64,000 bases of DNA from Atrina japonica (taxonomy: Eukaryota > Mollusca > Bivalvia > Pterioida > Pinnidae), in the NCBI GenBank assembly GCA_030159075.1, contig BROG01000476.1:513988-577987 (forward strand), read 5' to 3'. Positions 1-12,395 of the stretch are shown here, in pieces (positions within the stretch are counted from its first letter, which is position 1; every line of letters starts with the position of its first letter). Under the pieces are notes generated by a model. That model made no database searches, was not told where the DNA came from, and worked only from the letters and a program-made list of their open reading frames with translations. The position numbers and the translations under genes were made by a program.

Positions 1-282
1 ATCACCATGTCATGACTTAATTTCCATGGACATATCTTCCTCATTTCTTTAATGAGACTTCCCATATTTGGTGATAGTATACATCTTAAGAAGACAGAGT
101 GTCGCATACAAAAATTTGTACCACAGTTATTGTTAGAGATACTCACCTTTGTTGATTTTATTTGTCCTGGCTCTTTCTTAGTTATAAAGTCACCAAGGGT
201 TCTCTCTCATCTCATCTCATCTCATCACATAAATGTTATAAATGTATATATATTTCCATTTTAGGCTCACTGGTAATAAAAA

Positions 283-367
283 ATGGAGAAGATGTCTGAT
301 ATTTTTCTACAGGAAGACTTGGAAGAACTTTTACGGAACAAATTTATTGTAATAATTGGTGACTCAA
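283..367 (+). CDS. PCED1: PCED1-like exon 1 (coding part)
   Basis: Encodes residues 1-28, ending in the catalytic block IIGDS. The donor GTAAGT follows at 368. The exon ends one base into the next codon, which exon 2 completes as Ile. Confidence 0.88.
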
Positions 368-3300
368 GTAAGTTATCCAGGGCAAGGAAAATCGAACTTT
401 TTCTGTCATCAGTTGATGAACTGGTACAATAGAAAATCTATCAGTCCACAATGGAAATTTTCAGTTCAACACAGGATTATTTACATATATAAGTTCAAAA
501 ATTTCTAACACTTTTTAATGAATTACATTTCACAAGAAAAACTATTTTTTTTTTTCATTTTGTTGTATTCTCAATCACACTCTTACTGATATCATTTGAC
601 TTTTGTTTCTTTTTTATCTGATGCACCAGGAATATAAAGCCACATTGTTGATAATTTGAAACCAAAAGCTATTCAATGTTAGTGTCACTCATGGCATCAC
701 ATGATATAGCCCATTCATTTCAAACACCCAATGGGTTATGATCATTGAGTATGCAGTGTGCTTTACTTGGGGTCTTTTAATTGCATGTCCATGAAAGAAA
801 TGCCGGAAATTGTACGGTTTGTGCTTTTCAGAGATTTGCACACTCAGGTATTCTTCTTAAATCACTTAATATTTGTTAGAACAATGCACAGTGATTGTGG
901 GAAGATTGGCATTATTGAATTTTTGCTAATTACCATTTGTAACAGGAAACAGGATATTGACAATATTTTGTTGTTTATTATGACATTTACAGAAATATTT
1001 TTAAGTTCATTGAATTCATAGATAGTATGTTTTATCAGTGTGTAATGAAATCAAGTGTCATTCACTTAAAGTTTGAGCCCTTTAATCAGACATGTGAATA
1101 AATTTTTTATGATGTTTAGCGGAGCGAAACAAACATATAGGGATCGTGCAGATTCTGCCTCTCCACCGTTTTTTTTTGTAGTCTCAAATCAATAAAGTAT
1201 ACTAAAACTAAAGCTTTCATCAAGGATATTTAGTGTTTGTTCTTTCTATTCTTGCATTTTTTATAACTTTTATCATATTATGAATCATATCAGGAAAATT
1301 AAACAATAATGATAACTGATATTAAAGGAATCGGTATATTAAGCTTACTATTCATTTACACACATTAGGATCTACTTCTAACACTGGCATTAATACATAG
1401 ATTTGTCATATAGCTTGGTATCTGAGGCTTCATGCAAGCACATCAGAAGTCCTTGGGTACCAGGCTATTCCTTATATTGATTTTTATTTTATTTTTTTTA
1501 TTGATAACTCCCCAGAAGTATCTAACACAGCAACTGTCAACAGAGGTTTTGAGTCATGTTGTTTGAGGATTTCAATAGCAGCCGGTATCCTGTGAAACAA
1601 CCCACCTCATTTTCACATGCTTTTTTTTTTTTGAGAAAAAAATTGTTTCTTTTAAACTTTGCATTAAAATTTGTCAAGATAACTTAATTTTGTTTTTTAA
1701 TGAACTTTTTATTATTCATTGGTGATATAAGCACCAAGTAATTATAGTGAGTTCATATCCATATACATGTCAATATTTGAAATAATGTTATACTCACTTT
1801 CTGATTCTTCACGAGTTGAACAATGTTGTGCACATAACAATGTCATTATCAGCACATGGTGAAGTTTTCCGACTTGTATTTATGAAAAATTGATTACCAT
1901 TCATGGATGAGAAATAGTATGAATTGTAAGCATGCTTTATCAGTAGTGACAAGTAACGGCCTTCCAAACACACATGTAGAGCAGAGAAGGGTAATCTCTG
2001 CAGGTTTGATCAAATTTACGTGTCATTACCCAGGGTATACACAGACCTTGAAAAGTACTTGTAGATAGAGTTAGTCTGTGAAAAGTGCTTAAAAACAATA
2101 AAAGTTTTAAATAAAGTACCCTTGAAAAGTGCTTGAGTTTTATAATGAATGACAATGCTTGATTTATTTCATCAGAGTGCTTGAAATCTACTGCCATGTT
2201 TCTTCACCACTAAAGAAAGACTTCTATATATATAAAAAAAAAGTAGCTCAATCATACAGATGCTTCAAATAGTATACAGGGGCTGAACATTTTTTTTCAG
2301 CTGTATGGGTCCAGTACTTTTTTGTAAAATTTTGCCTGGGTCCGGTCCTCCGACATGGGTCCATTACAATACATCTGAGTCAGATTTTTAATATAATTAA
2401 TACATATAATAATTATCAAAGGTGGGAACACAAAATTATGTAAACCAAAAACTGCCACAAATGTATAATAGAAATTGATGATTAAACTTTACAAAGGAAA
2501 CAAATAAAGTTTAGAAATAAAGAAATTGACAGAATAGTCATTCACTGATTCAGACTTGTTAGGCCCTCGGACCCACACAGCAAGAAAATGACGGAGTCCG
2601 GAAGTAAAATATGTAGGTATAGGACCTCGGACTTCAGGAATTTTCAGCCCCTGAGTATAATACAATTTCAGCGAAGCATTTTGTGATGCTGTACTTCTGG
2701 ATCTGTTTAATGTGGAGTGGAACTCTAAGCAGTATTTTGAGGGTCCTCATTAAAATGTGAAAGAATTTGCAGTCAGTATTTCTTATTTCTTTTTTACTTT
2801 GTTTTGGCTTGCAAGTTTTTGATAGCTTAATACACCTATTGAAAGTGCTTAAAAACACTGAAAAGTCCTGGAAAAGTGCTCGAAAAATATTTTTCATTGG
2901 CCATGAACCTTGTTACTGCAGTTGAAATTCTTGATTTATTTATATTAATAAAAATTGTTATATTTCAGTCCAGAGGGCTATATACAAAGACTTTGTCCTA
3001 TTGTTGCAGAGGAACCGATATTTGTCGGACAATCAACTAAGAGCAAAGGTAAAATTACAAATGTTGGACAGAATGCAGATTTTTTATTTCAAGCTCTTGG
3101 TACGGCATTTGGCAATAAATGCTGGTACAATGACCTTCTTCCAGAAGTTACTTAACCTCCTCCTACCTTTTTCTGCTTCAGAGAAAGTGACTGTTCCTTC
3201 AGCAAACATTGCAGAAGTGAAAATGACATGTCTATCAGATAAGACTTTAAAATGAGGACATTATAGGCATTGCATGTTTAAAGAACTATCTTTGCATTGG

Positions 3301-4786
3301 TATAGCTTCTAAGCACCGGTCAAAATTTGTAGCACTTCACCAATGACTTGTGACATTTTAAATGAAAATTTTAATTGTGATATGAAAAAAAAGCCAGTAA
3401 ACAAACCACTACAACATTAGTCAGTTCCACAAATTTTGCTAATTTCTGAGTCAAATACAGTCCTCCCCAAATGTATGAGGCCCCCACCTGTTCTAAAGCC
3501 AAACCTGCGTATTGCCACTATTGTTTGGAGAACAAATTTCCTTCTATATAATTCCCCCATTAAAATGTCAAAACCCACATGTCGCCCTGGTCCGCCACTG
3601 ATTCTCTGGTACAAATGGTCATTTATGCAAGTTTTAAAAATCCCTTGACCATATTGCTAGACAAGGTGAATAAACAGGTGTGGAAAAAAATTGTTAGCAG
3701 GTGGTCCTTTGTTTAGGTGATAGCGTTAATTAGTGTCTTGTCTACATTGAAAATGTTCTTCAACAACATTTCTTTTATTCACAACACTGAGCAAATATTC
3801 AAGGAGCCGATTTATTTTGTATGAAATCGGTCTTGTATTATTCTTAAAATATCTACATCTAAAGATAAAAATTGTCATTGTGATATTTTTAAAAAAGATT
3901 GATGGACGAAGGTGATAACAAATAATGAAAGTATGGTGTATACCTAATTTATTCCCATCTGCACTGTGTTAATTTGGTTGTACTATATCTAGAGGCTTGA
4001 TTTGCAAGGCCAGTAGTGGCTACACAAATTAATGTTTGCTTGGCTTTGGAAAATAAATTACTAACAGTAACCTATTGTAAAAAGAATATATATTATTCTG
4101 ACATTGTTGTAGAGAGCTCAAGGAAATGCAACACTGCTAAAATTAGACATTGAATTTGAAGGTGCACATGGTTTTTTATCTTAGTAACTGAAAATGAGTT
4201 TTACTTTTGATTTCGAGTAGTTTTTACCATATTCTTCAATTTTTCAGTTATATGGTGGTGACCAGTTTTATTAATGGTGGAGGAGAGAACCCGGGAAAGA
4301 CCGTCCTTCTGCAAGTAAACTGGCAAAACTTTCTCACAAAAATCAGCTTAGATTCCAGCGGGGCTCAAACCTGCACTGACCAGAAGTGAGAGACTTAATG
4401 ATTCAAAACGTGATGCTCTAACCACTCTGAAAATGGGTTTTGTAAAGTGGTATCTTTTTTACACGATTCATCATGAACTACTACTGTTTAACATTTTTTT
4501 TTCCTGGTAATTTCAGGGTGAACACTGCTTTGAAAATGATGAATTGATTGAAGGAGGGAAGAAAGGACAGATGAATAATGGCACGGGATACAGGGAAGTG
4601 AGACAGTATCAGTCAGACTATCATTTGATAAGATTTTATTTTGTCACTCGTTGCTACAACACTTACATGGAATCCATTTTGTCAGACCTGTCACAGGACC
4701 CTAAGCCTGACATTGTCATCATGAACTCGTGTCTTTGGGACATCAGTAGGTGAGATCTGAAGATTTTAAGATCTAAATTTCTGGAA

Positions 4787-4843
<57 letters not shown>

Positions 4844-7800
4844 ATAGTGCTGTGTATCACGACTCAAAAGTGTATCACAATATAACACATGGCAAAATCT
4901 GTATTGCATGCCATATCGGCTTGAGACTCCAATATCAACCCAAGGGATGATATTTGTCAAGGGTTGGATGCGATACAGATTTTGCCATGTTTTTTTGTTT
5001 TTATCATATATTTTAAAAATGATTACTGGTAAATAGACAGATACTTGATAAATTAGGCCTTTTACCGATAAAAATTAAGTCTTTTAATTTACAGGTTAAC
5101 ATGACTGCGTTCATTTAAGTCAATTCCTGCAGGTCTAAAATAAAGTAGTACATAAAACTATTTACATGTTTTAAAACTAGCCTTCCTCAGGATGCAATGG
5201 AATCTCATTATGTTGAAATTGGTTGAGTCAAAATTCTTAATGTGTCAAAGTTGAAAGTCTGGTTTCTATTTTTATAGATATAATAATATATCAATTAAAA
5301 ATTTGGGTTATCTCGAATTCCGGATATCTCTTAAAGTTATAGGGGTGGTCCCATGAGATTTGAGATAACGAGATCCCACTGTACTTTGCTGACATAATTT
5401 GTATTTAAGTGTAAATATTTTACTAAGATATATCTGAAATACAGGAACTATGAAAGAACATCCATGCATACTTAAACCACTGACCTTGTTGTGAGGCTGT
5501 TCACGGCTAAACATTGTACTGTTGTTCAGGGAATAGCTTACTCCGTGTACTCAATCTATAAATACAAAATGCACAACTATTTGTGGTGTTTTAAACCTAC
5601 CTGTGGAATATTTTTATACTTTTAAATCGAATATTTAGTCAATCAAAGGATTCATTCACATTTTCATTCAACAATCTTTGAAATTGTCCACTATGAGTCT
5701 GTGATGCCAAATATGTCACAGAATGTGCTTAACATGGCGTTAATGCAAGATATTAGGTTTTGCTGGAAGCAGAAAACAAATAAACAACACAAGAAGGAAC
5801 AAGAAGCATTCCAAATGGGGGTACAATAAAAGATTACAATGGTGTGATAAGAGGAGGGTTGATACAGGGTGTGTGATAAAGGGCATGTACTTGCTCTTGT
5901 ATCAGAGATGAAGAAAGCCTGTATTTATTACTAAATATATAATAAATCATGTTGTTATACCTCATGTTTGTTAGATTATAAACAGTTGGATTAAAAGCAG
6001 TCACATGACAAAAGATAACAAGGCATCAAATGATACTAATCCCCCTCGCAATGGAAATATTGTAAAATACCTGTATACTGGAATGATATAAGTTTCGTGA
6101 AATTCCGTTGAGAAATAAACTTGTTTGAGCGCAGACAAAAATATTTTAATGATATATTCAAAGGGCAATAACTCTGTAAATAAGGGAGTGCGGGTTACGA
6201 AATGTGAACTTTTCTGTGATATTACCATAGTAAACTCTTGTATTTAGTTTTGTGAAATTCCGTTGAGAAATAAACTTGTTAGAGGGCTGACAAAAATATT
6301 TCATTGAAATAAACAAAGGGCAATAACTCTGTAAATATGGGAGTGCGGGTTACGAAACGTGAACTTTTCTGAGATATTACCATAGTAAACTCTTGTATTT
6401 AGTTTTGTGAAATTCCGTTGAGAAATAAAATTATTAGAGCACTGAGAAGAAAGTGTAACTTACGTAAGTATGTACATAAGAGCCTAATCCTTTATCCCCC
6501 CCAAACTTCATTTGCGAGGGGATAATAAGGGAGTGCAGGTTACGAAACGCGAACTTGTCCGAGTTATTACCATAGTAATACCTTTTATCAAGTTTCTTGA
6601 AATTCCTTTGAGAAATAAAACTTTTAAAGTGCTGACAAAAATATTTCAGTGAAATAAACAAAGGGCAATAACTCTGTAAATAAGAGAGGGTGGGTTACGA
6701 AACACAAACTTGTTTGCGATGTTACCATAGTAAATCCTTGTGTCACACAAGTTTCATGAAATTCTGTTGAGAAATAAAATTATTAGAGCGCTGACAAGGA
6801 AAGTGTAACATACGTACGTACGAACTTACTTACATATGTTTGTACGAACCTAATCCTATAACCCCTCCAAACTTCATTAATAATAAAGATATGTCACCAA
6901 AAATTTGCCTCAAAGGGAAATAACCCCAACGTTATCATGTGACTGTGGTATAATACCTTTGCTACCATTGGCAATGAGGAATAATACCAGGGAAATAACT
7001 CCTTGCTGGAAAATCTCAGGGGCCTGTAAATCGAATGCACTGACACTGAACTCGATCACGGAGTGCATTCGTTTTGTTGCATTTAATTCATGACTTATAA
7101 ATAACATGGATTTTATTAAGTTTTAACAGCAAGGGAAACAGTCAGTCACCTTATATTTTATATAAAACAATGAACATTTATGTAATAAAAAAACACCGAA
7201 CATGTAAAACTGCTGATTAATGCTTTCGCCCTGCCCATAGGTTTTACCTGTGCCTTATTAAGTTGATAAAATGTTGTACTCAAATATATTAAATAATAAT
7301 CTCCTTCAGGTTGTTTTTGTATTAATGATTTCGGTATAATAAAACATTTATGGGCCTCTGTGTCAGGATACACTCCGAATTGTCTCCCTGGGAAGTCTGG
7401 GGTTATTTCCTTTGGGCTTTGCCCCTGGAAATATAACCCTTCCCAGGGAAACAATTCGGGATGTATCCTGACACGGGGCCATAATTGTATAATATCGCGT
7501 ATAATAAGCGTATCACCATGTATCATGATATATCATATTGTTAGGAATATTTAGTGTTACCTTTGAAATAGTAGTGTGAAACACAGAAAAAGTGAATGTA
7601 GGACTACTGATTATTCATTACAACTTTTACAGTGGTAACTTATTTTATGCAAAATAGATGATATATTGATATTGCACCTAGGTAACACTGACACACAATG
7701 ATATACTTATTGTCTAATTTTCCTTTATGTTGATGCAAGGGATAATAGATATTTTTCAATGAGCAGTGATTTGTGAGAGTTGTTTCCCTTCAGTCACCAT

Positions 7801-9264
7801 TTTGTAGGCCAACATGTTCAGTTTTCTTCTTTAAGCAACCAAATTGAATTACATATTACATGTAATAGTGAAGAGATGTCAGGATTTATATCAACATCAG
7901 TTATATATATATCAATGTAGACCTGGAATAGATATTATTTAACCATGAAGAATATTTTCAAACTACTGTTATGCCATATGTTTTATACTTCACTTCATTT
8001 GGTTGATTTACTAAGAAAAGTATATATGTTGCCCTACAATATGGCTGCTAAAGGGGAACAGCTCATGGATTCATATTTCATTTATTGAAAAATTCAAACT
8101 CAATGCACACTGAATGTTGATACATATGTATATTTAAAAGGGTTATATGTCTTGAGTGCACTATGACCAAATGTTCTTTGGTGTAAAATCTGATGTCAAT
8201 GTATCATTTAAAAAAAAATGCTATGCTATGTTGAAACCAATCCAAATGAGGTATATTTGTTGAATATTTCATTCAGATATGGAACCAAAGGCATCGATGA
8301 ATACAAGATAAATTTACAGAAGTTGTTTGAACGCTTCAAAGAGGTCTTTTCTGAAGATACAATGGTGATCTGGAATGCTACACTGCCAATAGCTAAAAAT
8401 GCTAGAGGAGGGTTCTTGGTTCCAGAAATTGAGTTCATGAGCAACACATTACGCCTTGATATCTTAGAAGCTAACTTCTTCGCTAGACAGATTGTTGTAG
8501 AAAACGGCTTTGATTTGCTAGATCTGCATTACTACTTGAGGAATCAGTTACATCGCAGGGCTGGAGATGGCATTCACTGGGATATGACTGCACACCGTCG
8601 TATTACAAATCTCCTCCTCTCTCACATAGCTGAGGCTTGGAAGACTAAAACCCCGGGACGAACCAGAAAATTAATGAATGTCAACAAGAAGACAAATGAC
8701 AATGAAATAAAACACAACGAAGACAACAACAGAAACATTGTAAGCCGGAGTGTTCCTTGTGACAATTTCAAGAGGATTGAATCCGTAGGGTATTCAAAAC
8801 CTGCCAGTATGAGAGCTGAAATGGGCATGTTGCCAGTTAGAGAGACATTTATCCGACAAACACAAATGGATTTTGAATCTAGATATGGTGGTCCGGTCAG
8901 AAAGATGGATTATAGCTTCAATAGCCCACAAAACTATTATCAACAACAACAGAACCAGTATCAGTCTAACTTTTACAATGATAACAGTTACAATGATAAC
9001 AAGTGTTTAATGAATAGAAATAATAATTACGACAGCAACTATATGAACAATATGTTTTTCACTGACAATAACAACATGAATAACAACTTCAATGCCAACA
9101 ACAATATCAACAACAGCAATAGTTATATTGATTTTCAGTGGCAGCCTTATGCCCAGGACACTGTACAATGCGTTGACAGAAGTATGTACAGAAAACCGGC
9201 AATGCGAGACAATCCTTATCAAAACAGGAGTACCTATGGATCATTTTCATGGAATGGATATTAA
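283..9264 (+). CDS. PCED1: PC-esterase domain-containing protein 1 (PCED1/FAM113-like), complete 4-exon gene
   Basis: Joining 283-367, 2969-3048, 4517-4749 and 8277-9264 gives 1386 nt (461 aa plus stop), every junction with GT..AG and matching phase. Residues 1-245 look like a PC-esterase (SGNH/GDSL-type hydrolase) domain: GDS at 26-28 (nucleophile block), NSCLWD at 125-130, and DGIHWD at 230-235 carrying the Asp/His of the usual DxxH block. Residues from about 265 on are polar and rich in Asn, Gln and Tyr with no recognised domain. Family members are predicted esterases with poorly known substrates, so the activity is inferred from motifs only. The start is the first Met after an in-frame TAA at 277-279. 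A pyrimidine-rich stretch ending in AG at 262-263 suggests a separate 5' UTR exon upstream. No signal peptide is seen, so the protein is probably intracellular. Confidence 0.9.
368..2968 (+). other. PCED1-like intron 1
   Basis: GTAAGT donor at 368 and TTTCAG acceptor at 2968. It holds a hAT-like MITE (2277-2653) and two fragments of a degenerate repeat with the phrase GAAAAGTGCTTG (about 2045-2165 and 2820-2905). I see no coding exon here. Confidence 0.85.
2277..2653. mobile_element. hAT-like MITE with CAGGGGCTGAA terminal inverted repeats
   Basis: The left end CAGGGGCTGAA (2277-2287) is the exact inverse of TTCAGCCCCTG (2643-2653). Inside the ends, further inverted pairs occur (GGGTCC near 2308 and GGACCC near 2568). 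AGTATA abuts both ends, consistent with a target duplication. CAGGG..CCCTG termini are typical of hAT elements, but the visible duplication is 6 bp rather than the usual 8. No transposase is present. Confidence 0.7.
2969..3048 (+). CDS. PCED1: PCED1-like exon 2
   Basis: An 80-nt exon between TTTCAG and GTAAAA, encoding residues 29-55 (IQRAIYKDF...LRAK). The overlapping longer reading frames at 2955-3255 are out of frame with the flanking exons and are not coding. Confidence 0.87.
3268..3400 (+). repeat. Decayed fragment of tRNA-derived SINE family 1 (3' body)
   Basis: The phrases TTAAAGAACT, GTCAAAATTTGTAGC and CTTCACC..ATGACTTGTGACAT parallel the body of the intact SINEs at 12984, 27883 and 63299. 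The tRNA-like head is missing. Confidence 0.5.
4243..4432 (-). mobile_element. tRNA-derived SINE, family 2 (minus strand)
   Basis: Read on the minus strand it has a box A-like CAGAGTGGTTAGAGCA, a box B-like GGTTTGAGCCCC, a body with CTAAGCTGATTTTTGTGAGAAAG and CCCGGGTT, and ends near ACTGGTCACCACCATATAAC. Sister copies are at 26618, 43752 and 58102. Confidence 0.7.
4517..4749 (+). CDS. PCED1: PCED1-like exon 3
   Basis: A 233-nt exon encoding residues 56-132 plus two bases of Arg133. It carries [11 protein letters not shown] (75-86) and the SGNH-type block [12 protein letters not shown] (121-132). Donor GTGAGA at 4750. Confidence 0.9.
4788..4841. repeat. (TA)n microsatellite
   Basis: An uninterrupted run of TA dinucleotides of about 54 bp in intron 3. 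Confidence 0.97.
4887..4990. repeat. Short fold-back (inverted repeat)
   Basis: The left arm ACATGGCAAAATCTGTATTG (from 4887) is the near-perfect inverse of the right arm ending GATACAGATTTTGCCATG (4972-4989). The loop is about 50 bp. Probably a small palindromic MITE. Confidence 0.7.
6080..6900. repeat. Tandem array of a mollusc-type repeat, about 156-bp period
   Basis: The phrase GTGAAATTCCGTTGAGAAAT recurs near 6095, 6251 and 6407, with variants near 6597 and 6755. Each unit also has AAAGGGCAATAACTCTGTAA, GTGCGGGTTACGAAA and TTACCATAGTAA. The spacing is 156 bp for the first units and longer later, where a TACGTACG-rich segment is added. Confidence 0.85.
7353..7480. repeat. 128-bp near-complete palindrome (fold-back MITE)
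   Basis: The left arm (7353-7393) carries GTGTCAGGATACACTCC and GAATTGTCTCCCTGGG. The right arm (7441-7480) carries their inverse with few mismatches. The middle also pairs (GGGGTTATTTCC with GGAAATATAACCC), leaving a loop of only a few bases. Confidence 0.85.
8277..9264 (+). CDS. PCED1: PCED1-like exon 4 (last coding exon)
   Basis: The acceptor ATTCAG precedes 8277, and the first base completes Arg133. The exon encodes residues 134-461 and ends at TAA 9262-9264. It carries the rest of the esterase domain, with DLHYYLRN (215-222) and DGIHWD (230-235), followed by a low-complexity Asn/Gln/Tyr-rich tail between about residues 350 and 430. The open frame extends upstream to an ATG at 8218, but that part is intronic because only entry at 8277 joins in frame with exon 3. 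Confidence 0.92.
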
Positions 9265-10404
9265 ATGAGAAGAAAAATTATTTGACGTTGAGAGTCTTGT
9301 TTGTTGTGATCATAGACTGCTTATTTAGTCACCTGTTGACATCTACAATGTTTCTCTTTTGAGAGATCTTCTATGTACATAAGTCCCACACTATGATTTT
9401 GATCACATTCTGAAGGGAAATATGATTTACTCTGGCATTTATTTTGAAACTTTTGTTAGAAACAATTTGTTTTTGTTTTTTTTCTTAATATGACAGGTTT
9501 AATAACAGTGAACAGTACAAGTTCGATATATATTTTTAGTCACATGGCTGAGAGCCCAACTGAGCTATCGCTATGTCCTAATTTTCATGGTCATCCATCA
9601 TTTAACTTTTCAATATAAATGACATCTTTTCAAGAACCACTGGACAAATTTCAACCAATTACCACAAGAAGCTTACTCCTTGGAAAAGGTTTCAAGTTGA
9701 AGCGAAGGGTTTAGTACCCATATTTCTATTTTATGAGAAGTGTTCGATCTCTGAATATTTACTTCCATTAATTCTGATATTTGACAGTATAGTTGAAGTT
9801 GAAGTAACTACACTTAAGATTTTGAAACTTTTCATCTTTAACTTCAGATTTTCAATTTTTAGATTGAAAGAAAAAGTTTTTGTAAAAAATTCAAACTGGT
9901 AGTCAGTGTTAAATGTAATTTCTGTTGTAATTTTCATCAAGAACCATGAGCAAGTCATTTTTTCTTCAATATTGTGATCAGTTTCATAGCTGTTTTCATT
10001 TAATGTTAGACTAGTGCTAGATTTAGTCTCATTTACATTATGTTTTTTTGTGTGTTTTAATGTCTTTTTAAAATGTAGTGTTTGATATAGTGCTATTCAA
10101 ACTTGTGTTTTTGTTTCCTTTTACAATATTTTGTTTCTACATTTTGTCGTCTGGTATGGACGAATAGATATTATTGCAAAATGCAGAAATACTAATTGTC
10201 TGGAAGTGTAAAAAAGCAAAAATGCTAATTGTCTGAAAGTGTGCAAATGCAGAAATACTAATTGTCTGGAAGTGTAAAAAAGCAAAAATGCTAATTGTCT
10301 GAAAGTGTGAAAATGCAGAAATACTAATTGTCTGGAAGTGTAACAAACTGACATGTGAGAATGAAGGTTACCTTGTTGTGTGTGATTATATAATGATTAA
10401 GAGT
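9265..10404 (+). other. 3' flank / probable 3' UTR of the PCED1-like gene
   Basis: No coding signal. The first AATAAA hexamers after the stop are at 10807 and 10875, so the 3' UTR may be long or may use a variant signal. The stretch includes a 33-bp minisatellite at 10179-10343. Confidence 0.45.
10179..10343. repeat. 33-bp minisatellite (66-bp higher-order unit)
   Basis: Alternating units ATGCAGAAATACTAATTGTC and AAGCAAAAATGCTAATTGTC, each followed by TGGAAGTGT or TGAAAGTGT, repeat about five times. The period is a multiple of three, which leaves open frames on the minus strand that are not genes. Confidence 0.9.
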
Positions 10405-11625
10405 AACACTTTAGCTCTCCTGACTCGGAAGTGTCATGTGAGTTATTGTCATCACTTTCTATTGTTCGTCCATGTGATAATTCTTTTCAAAAATCTACCT
10501 CTTGTGCAGCTGAATCTTTGCATCAATGACCAATGGAGTATTTAGATTCAAATTTTTATATTTATGTTCACTGATCAACCAACATGGCTACTAATACTAT
10601 GAATAGAAAAACCAGGGCAAAACAGTTTTTTTTGCATCTACATTATATACATGTGCAGTAGAATTAAGGTGAGTCTAACATCAATGAGTCAAATTTCTCC
10701 ATGTTTTTCGAATAATTGACAGAGCCCCAAATAATTTTGTTGTTGAACGCTATTCATATGTTATTTATTAATCAAACTTTAATGAATCAAATTTCTCAAT
10801 GTTTCGAATAAATTTTGAGGTCCATTTAAAAAAAACATTGAAAGTTTCTACAAATAATTTGAAGTCAAAATTTCAATAAAACTTGATGATTGTTTTAATT
10901 TCATGAAAATGCAGTTAAATTTAGCATTAATTATTAGGGTATGACCGTATACTAGTATGTCTTATACGGTTTTAAAGCAGTGAAATACATCTTCTAGAAT
11001 CTCTGAAAACTAAAATATTTGAATATTGGTTACCATTGATGAGATGCAGTCCTGATGTTTTGAACTTTTCAAGGTGGTCCCTTTAACTTTTACTCATCAA
11101 AGTTTTACTGTATCTCAAAAATTATATCAGCTAATTGGGAAAACTACAAATTTATTCATTTACCAGGATTGTCTATATCCTATGAGTTATATCTCTTTAA
11201 TTGCTTATTTTTTGGCTCTCTGTGCTGTTGTCTTGAAAACTATTGGCTATAGAGAGTGTAAGAAGCAAAAATATTCAGCGCACAAAGATCTTCAAAAAAT
11301 TCTAATGGTTTAAATTTCCAGTGGCCCCCTAATGGGAGTTATTTCCCATTTGAATTTTTCATCATTTTTGTTATTATCATGAAAACCATATGTTTTTCCT
11401 CATTATCTTAAAGTTGAGGACCTTTTGACCTTTTGTTTTGATAGATAAAAGATGTTCATGACAGCATACAAATGTTTTCACTGCGTTTTGGTGTCAAAGA
11501 TAGACAATAACAATGGTTGGTAATGGCTGGATGAATTGTATGTTTGATACAAATTGATCATTTCAAATTTGTGTTATCAGGTGAGCGATGCAGACTCAGG
11601 TGAGTGATACAGGCTCAAGTGAACC
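10405..11625 (+). repeat. Dispersed mollusc-type repeat
   Basis: It begins with TTTAGCTCTCCTGACTCGGA and GTGAGTTATTGTCATCACTT and ends near CAGGTGAGCGATGCAGACTC. The overall plan, with a GTGAGCTATTGCCATCAC start, a GTCCCTTTAACTTTT..TCTC middle and an AGGTGAGCGATACAGGCTC end, is one I associate with high-copy bivalve repeats. The family call is from memory and unverified. Confidence 0.5.
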
Positions 11626-11799
11626 AATACTTTATTTGAATCACCTTAAATGTAATGTTCTGTATAATGTATGTCATCATTTGTATGCCATGATTGCTTG
11701 AATGATAACATAATTGGAATTCGGGTAATAAAAAGCAATAGTCATGGTAGCTTAAGTATTGCTGATGTATGTAACTAATTCTTATTAACATTGCTATAG

Positions 11800-12395
11800 T
11801 GCACAGGGATATTCACATATTAAATCACATGGTCATAGTCACAGATATATTCACATGCTAAAGTACATGGTCCTGGTACACCAGAATATTTAGTAGTAGT
11901 AAATTACATATGCTACACAGGGATATTCACATGCTAAATTACATGGTCATAATAAACAGGTATATTCACATGCTAAATTACATGAAAATGGTACCCGGGT
12001 ATTTGCATTAATTTACAGTCATAGTGCACAATAATCACATGATAATTTACATGGTCACAGGCACAGAAATAATTACATAGTAGTACAACACAGGGATATT
12101 CTCATGCTAAATAACATGCTAATAAAACATGTGCATATTCTCATGCTAAATAACATGCTAATAAAACAAAGGAGTATTCTCATGCTAAATTATGTGGTAG
12201 TACTACACAGGCATATTCACATGCTGAATAACATGCTGATAAAACAGGCATATTCACATGCTAAATAACATGCTAATAAAACAGGCATATTCTCATGCTA
12301 AATAACATGCTAATAAAACACAGGCATATTCTCATGCTAAATTATGTGGTAGTACTACAGGAATATTCACATGCTAAATTACAGGGGTAAATGGT
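11800..12395. repeat. 37-39 bp satellite array 1
   Basis: Units built from CATGCTAAATAACATGCTAA plus TAAAACAGGCATATTCT, alternating with a variant CATGCTAAATTATGTGGTAG plus TACTACACAGG. The first half is more diverged (CATGGTCATAGT type). Related arrays lie at 14950 and 17400. Confidence 0.9.

Larger units (their letters stand above)
3049..4516 (+). other. PCED1-like intron 2
   Basis: Donor at 3049, acceptor TTTCAG at 4516. It contains a decayed SINE 3' body (about 3268-3400) and a minus-strand second-family SINE (about 4243-4432). Nothing coding is apparent. Confidence 0.8.
4750..8276 (+). other. PCED1-like intron 3
   Basis: A 3.5-kb intron with donor GTGAGA and acceptor ATTCAG just before 8277. 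It holds a (TA)n tract, two hairpin elements and a 156-bp tandem array, listed separately. The remainder is AT-rich with no coding signal. Confidence 0.8.

Noticed and set aside
2955..3255. Two overlapping frames across exon 2 of the esterase gene
   Set aside because: They are out of frame with the spliced gene; the correct frame runs only through 2969-3048.
8218..8276. ATG at 8218 as the start of the last esterase exon
   Set aside because: The segment before 8277 is not in the spliced frame; AG at 8275-8276 and the split Arg codon fix the exon start.
9531..9600. tRNA-like ATAGCTCAGTTGGGCTCT on the minus strand
   Set aside because: Only a box A-like stretch is visible; no box B or repeat body follows that I can recognise.
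11800..12395. CRISPR-like regular repeats
   Set aside because: The repeats are contiguous satellite units without unique spacers, in an animal-type genome.
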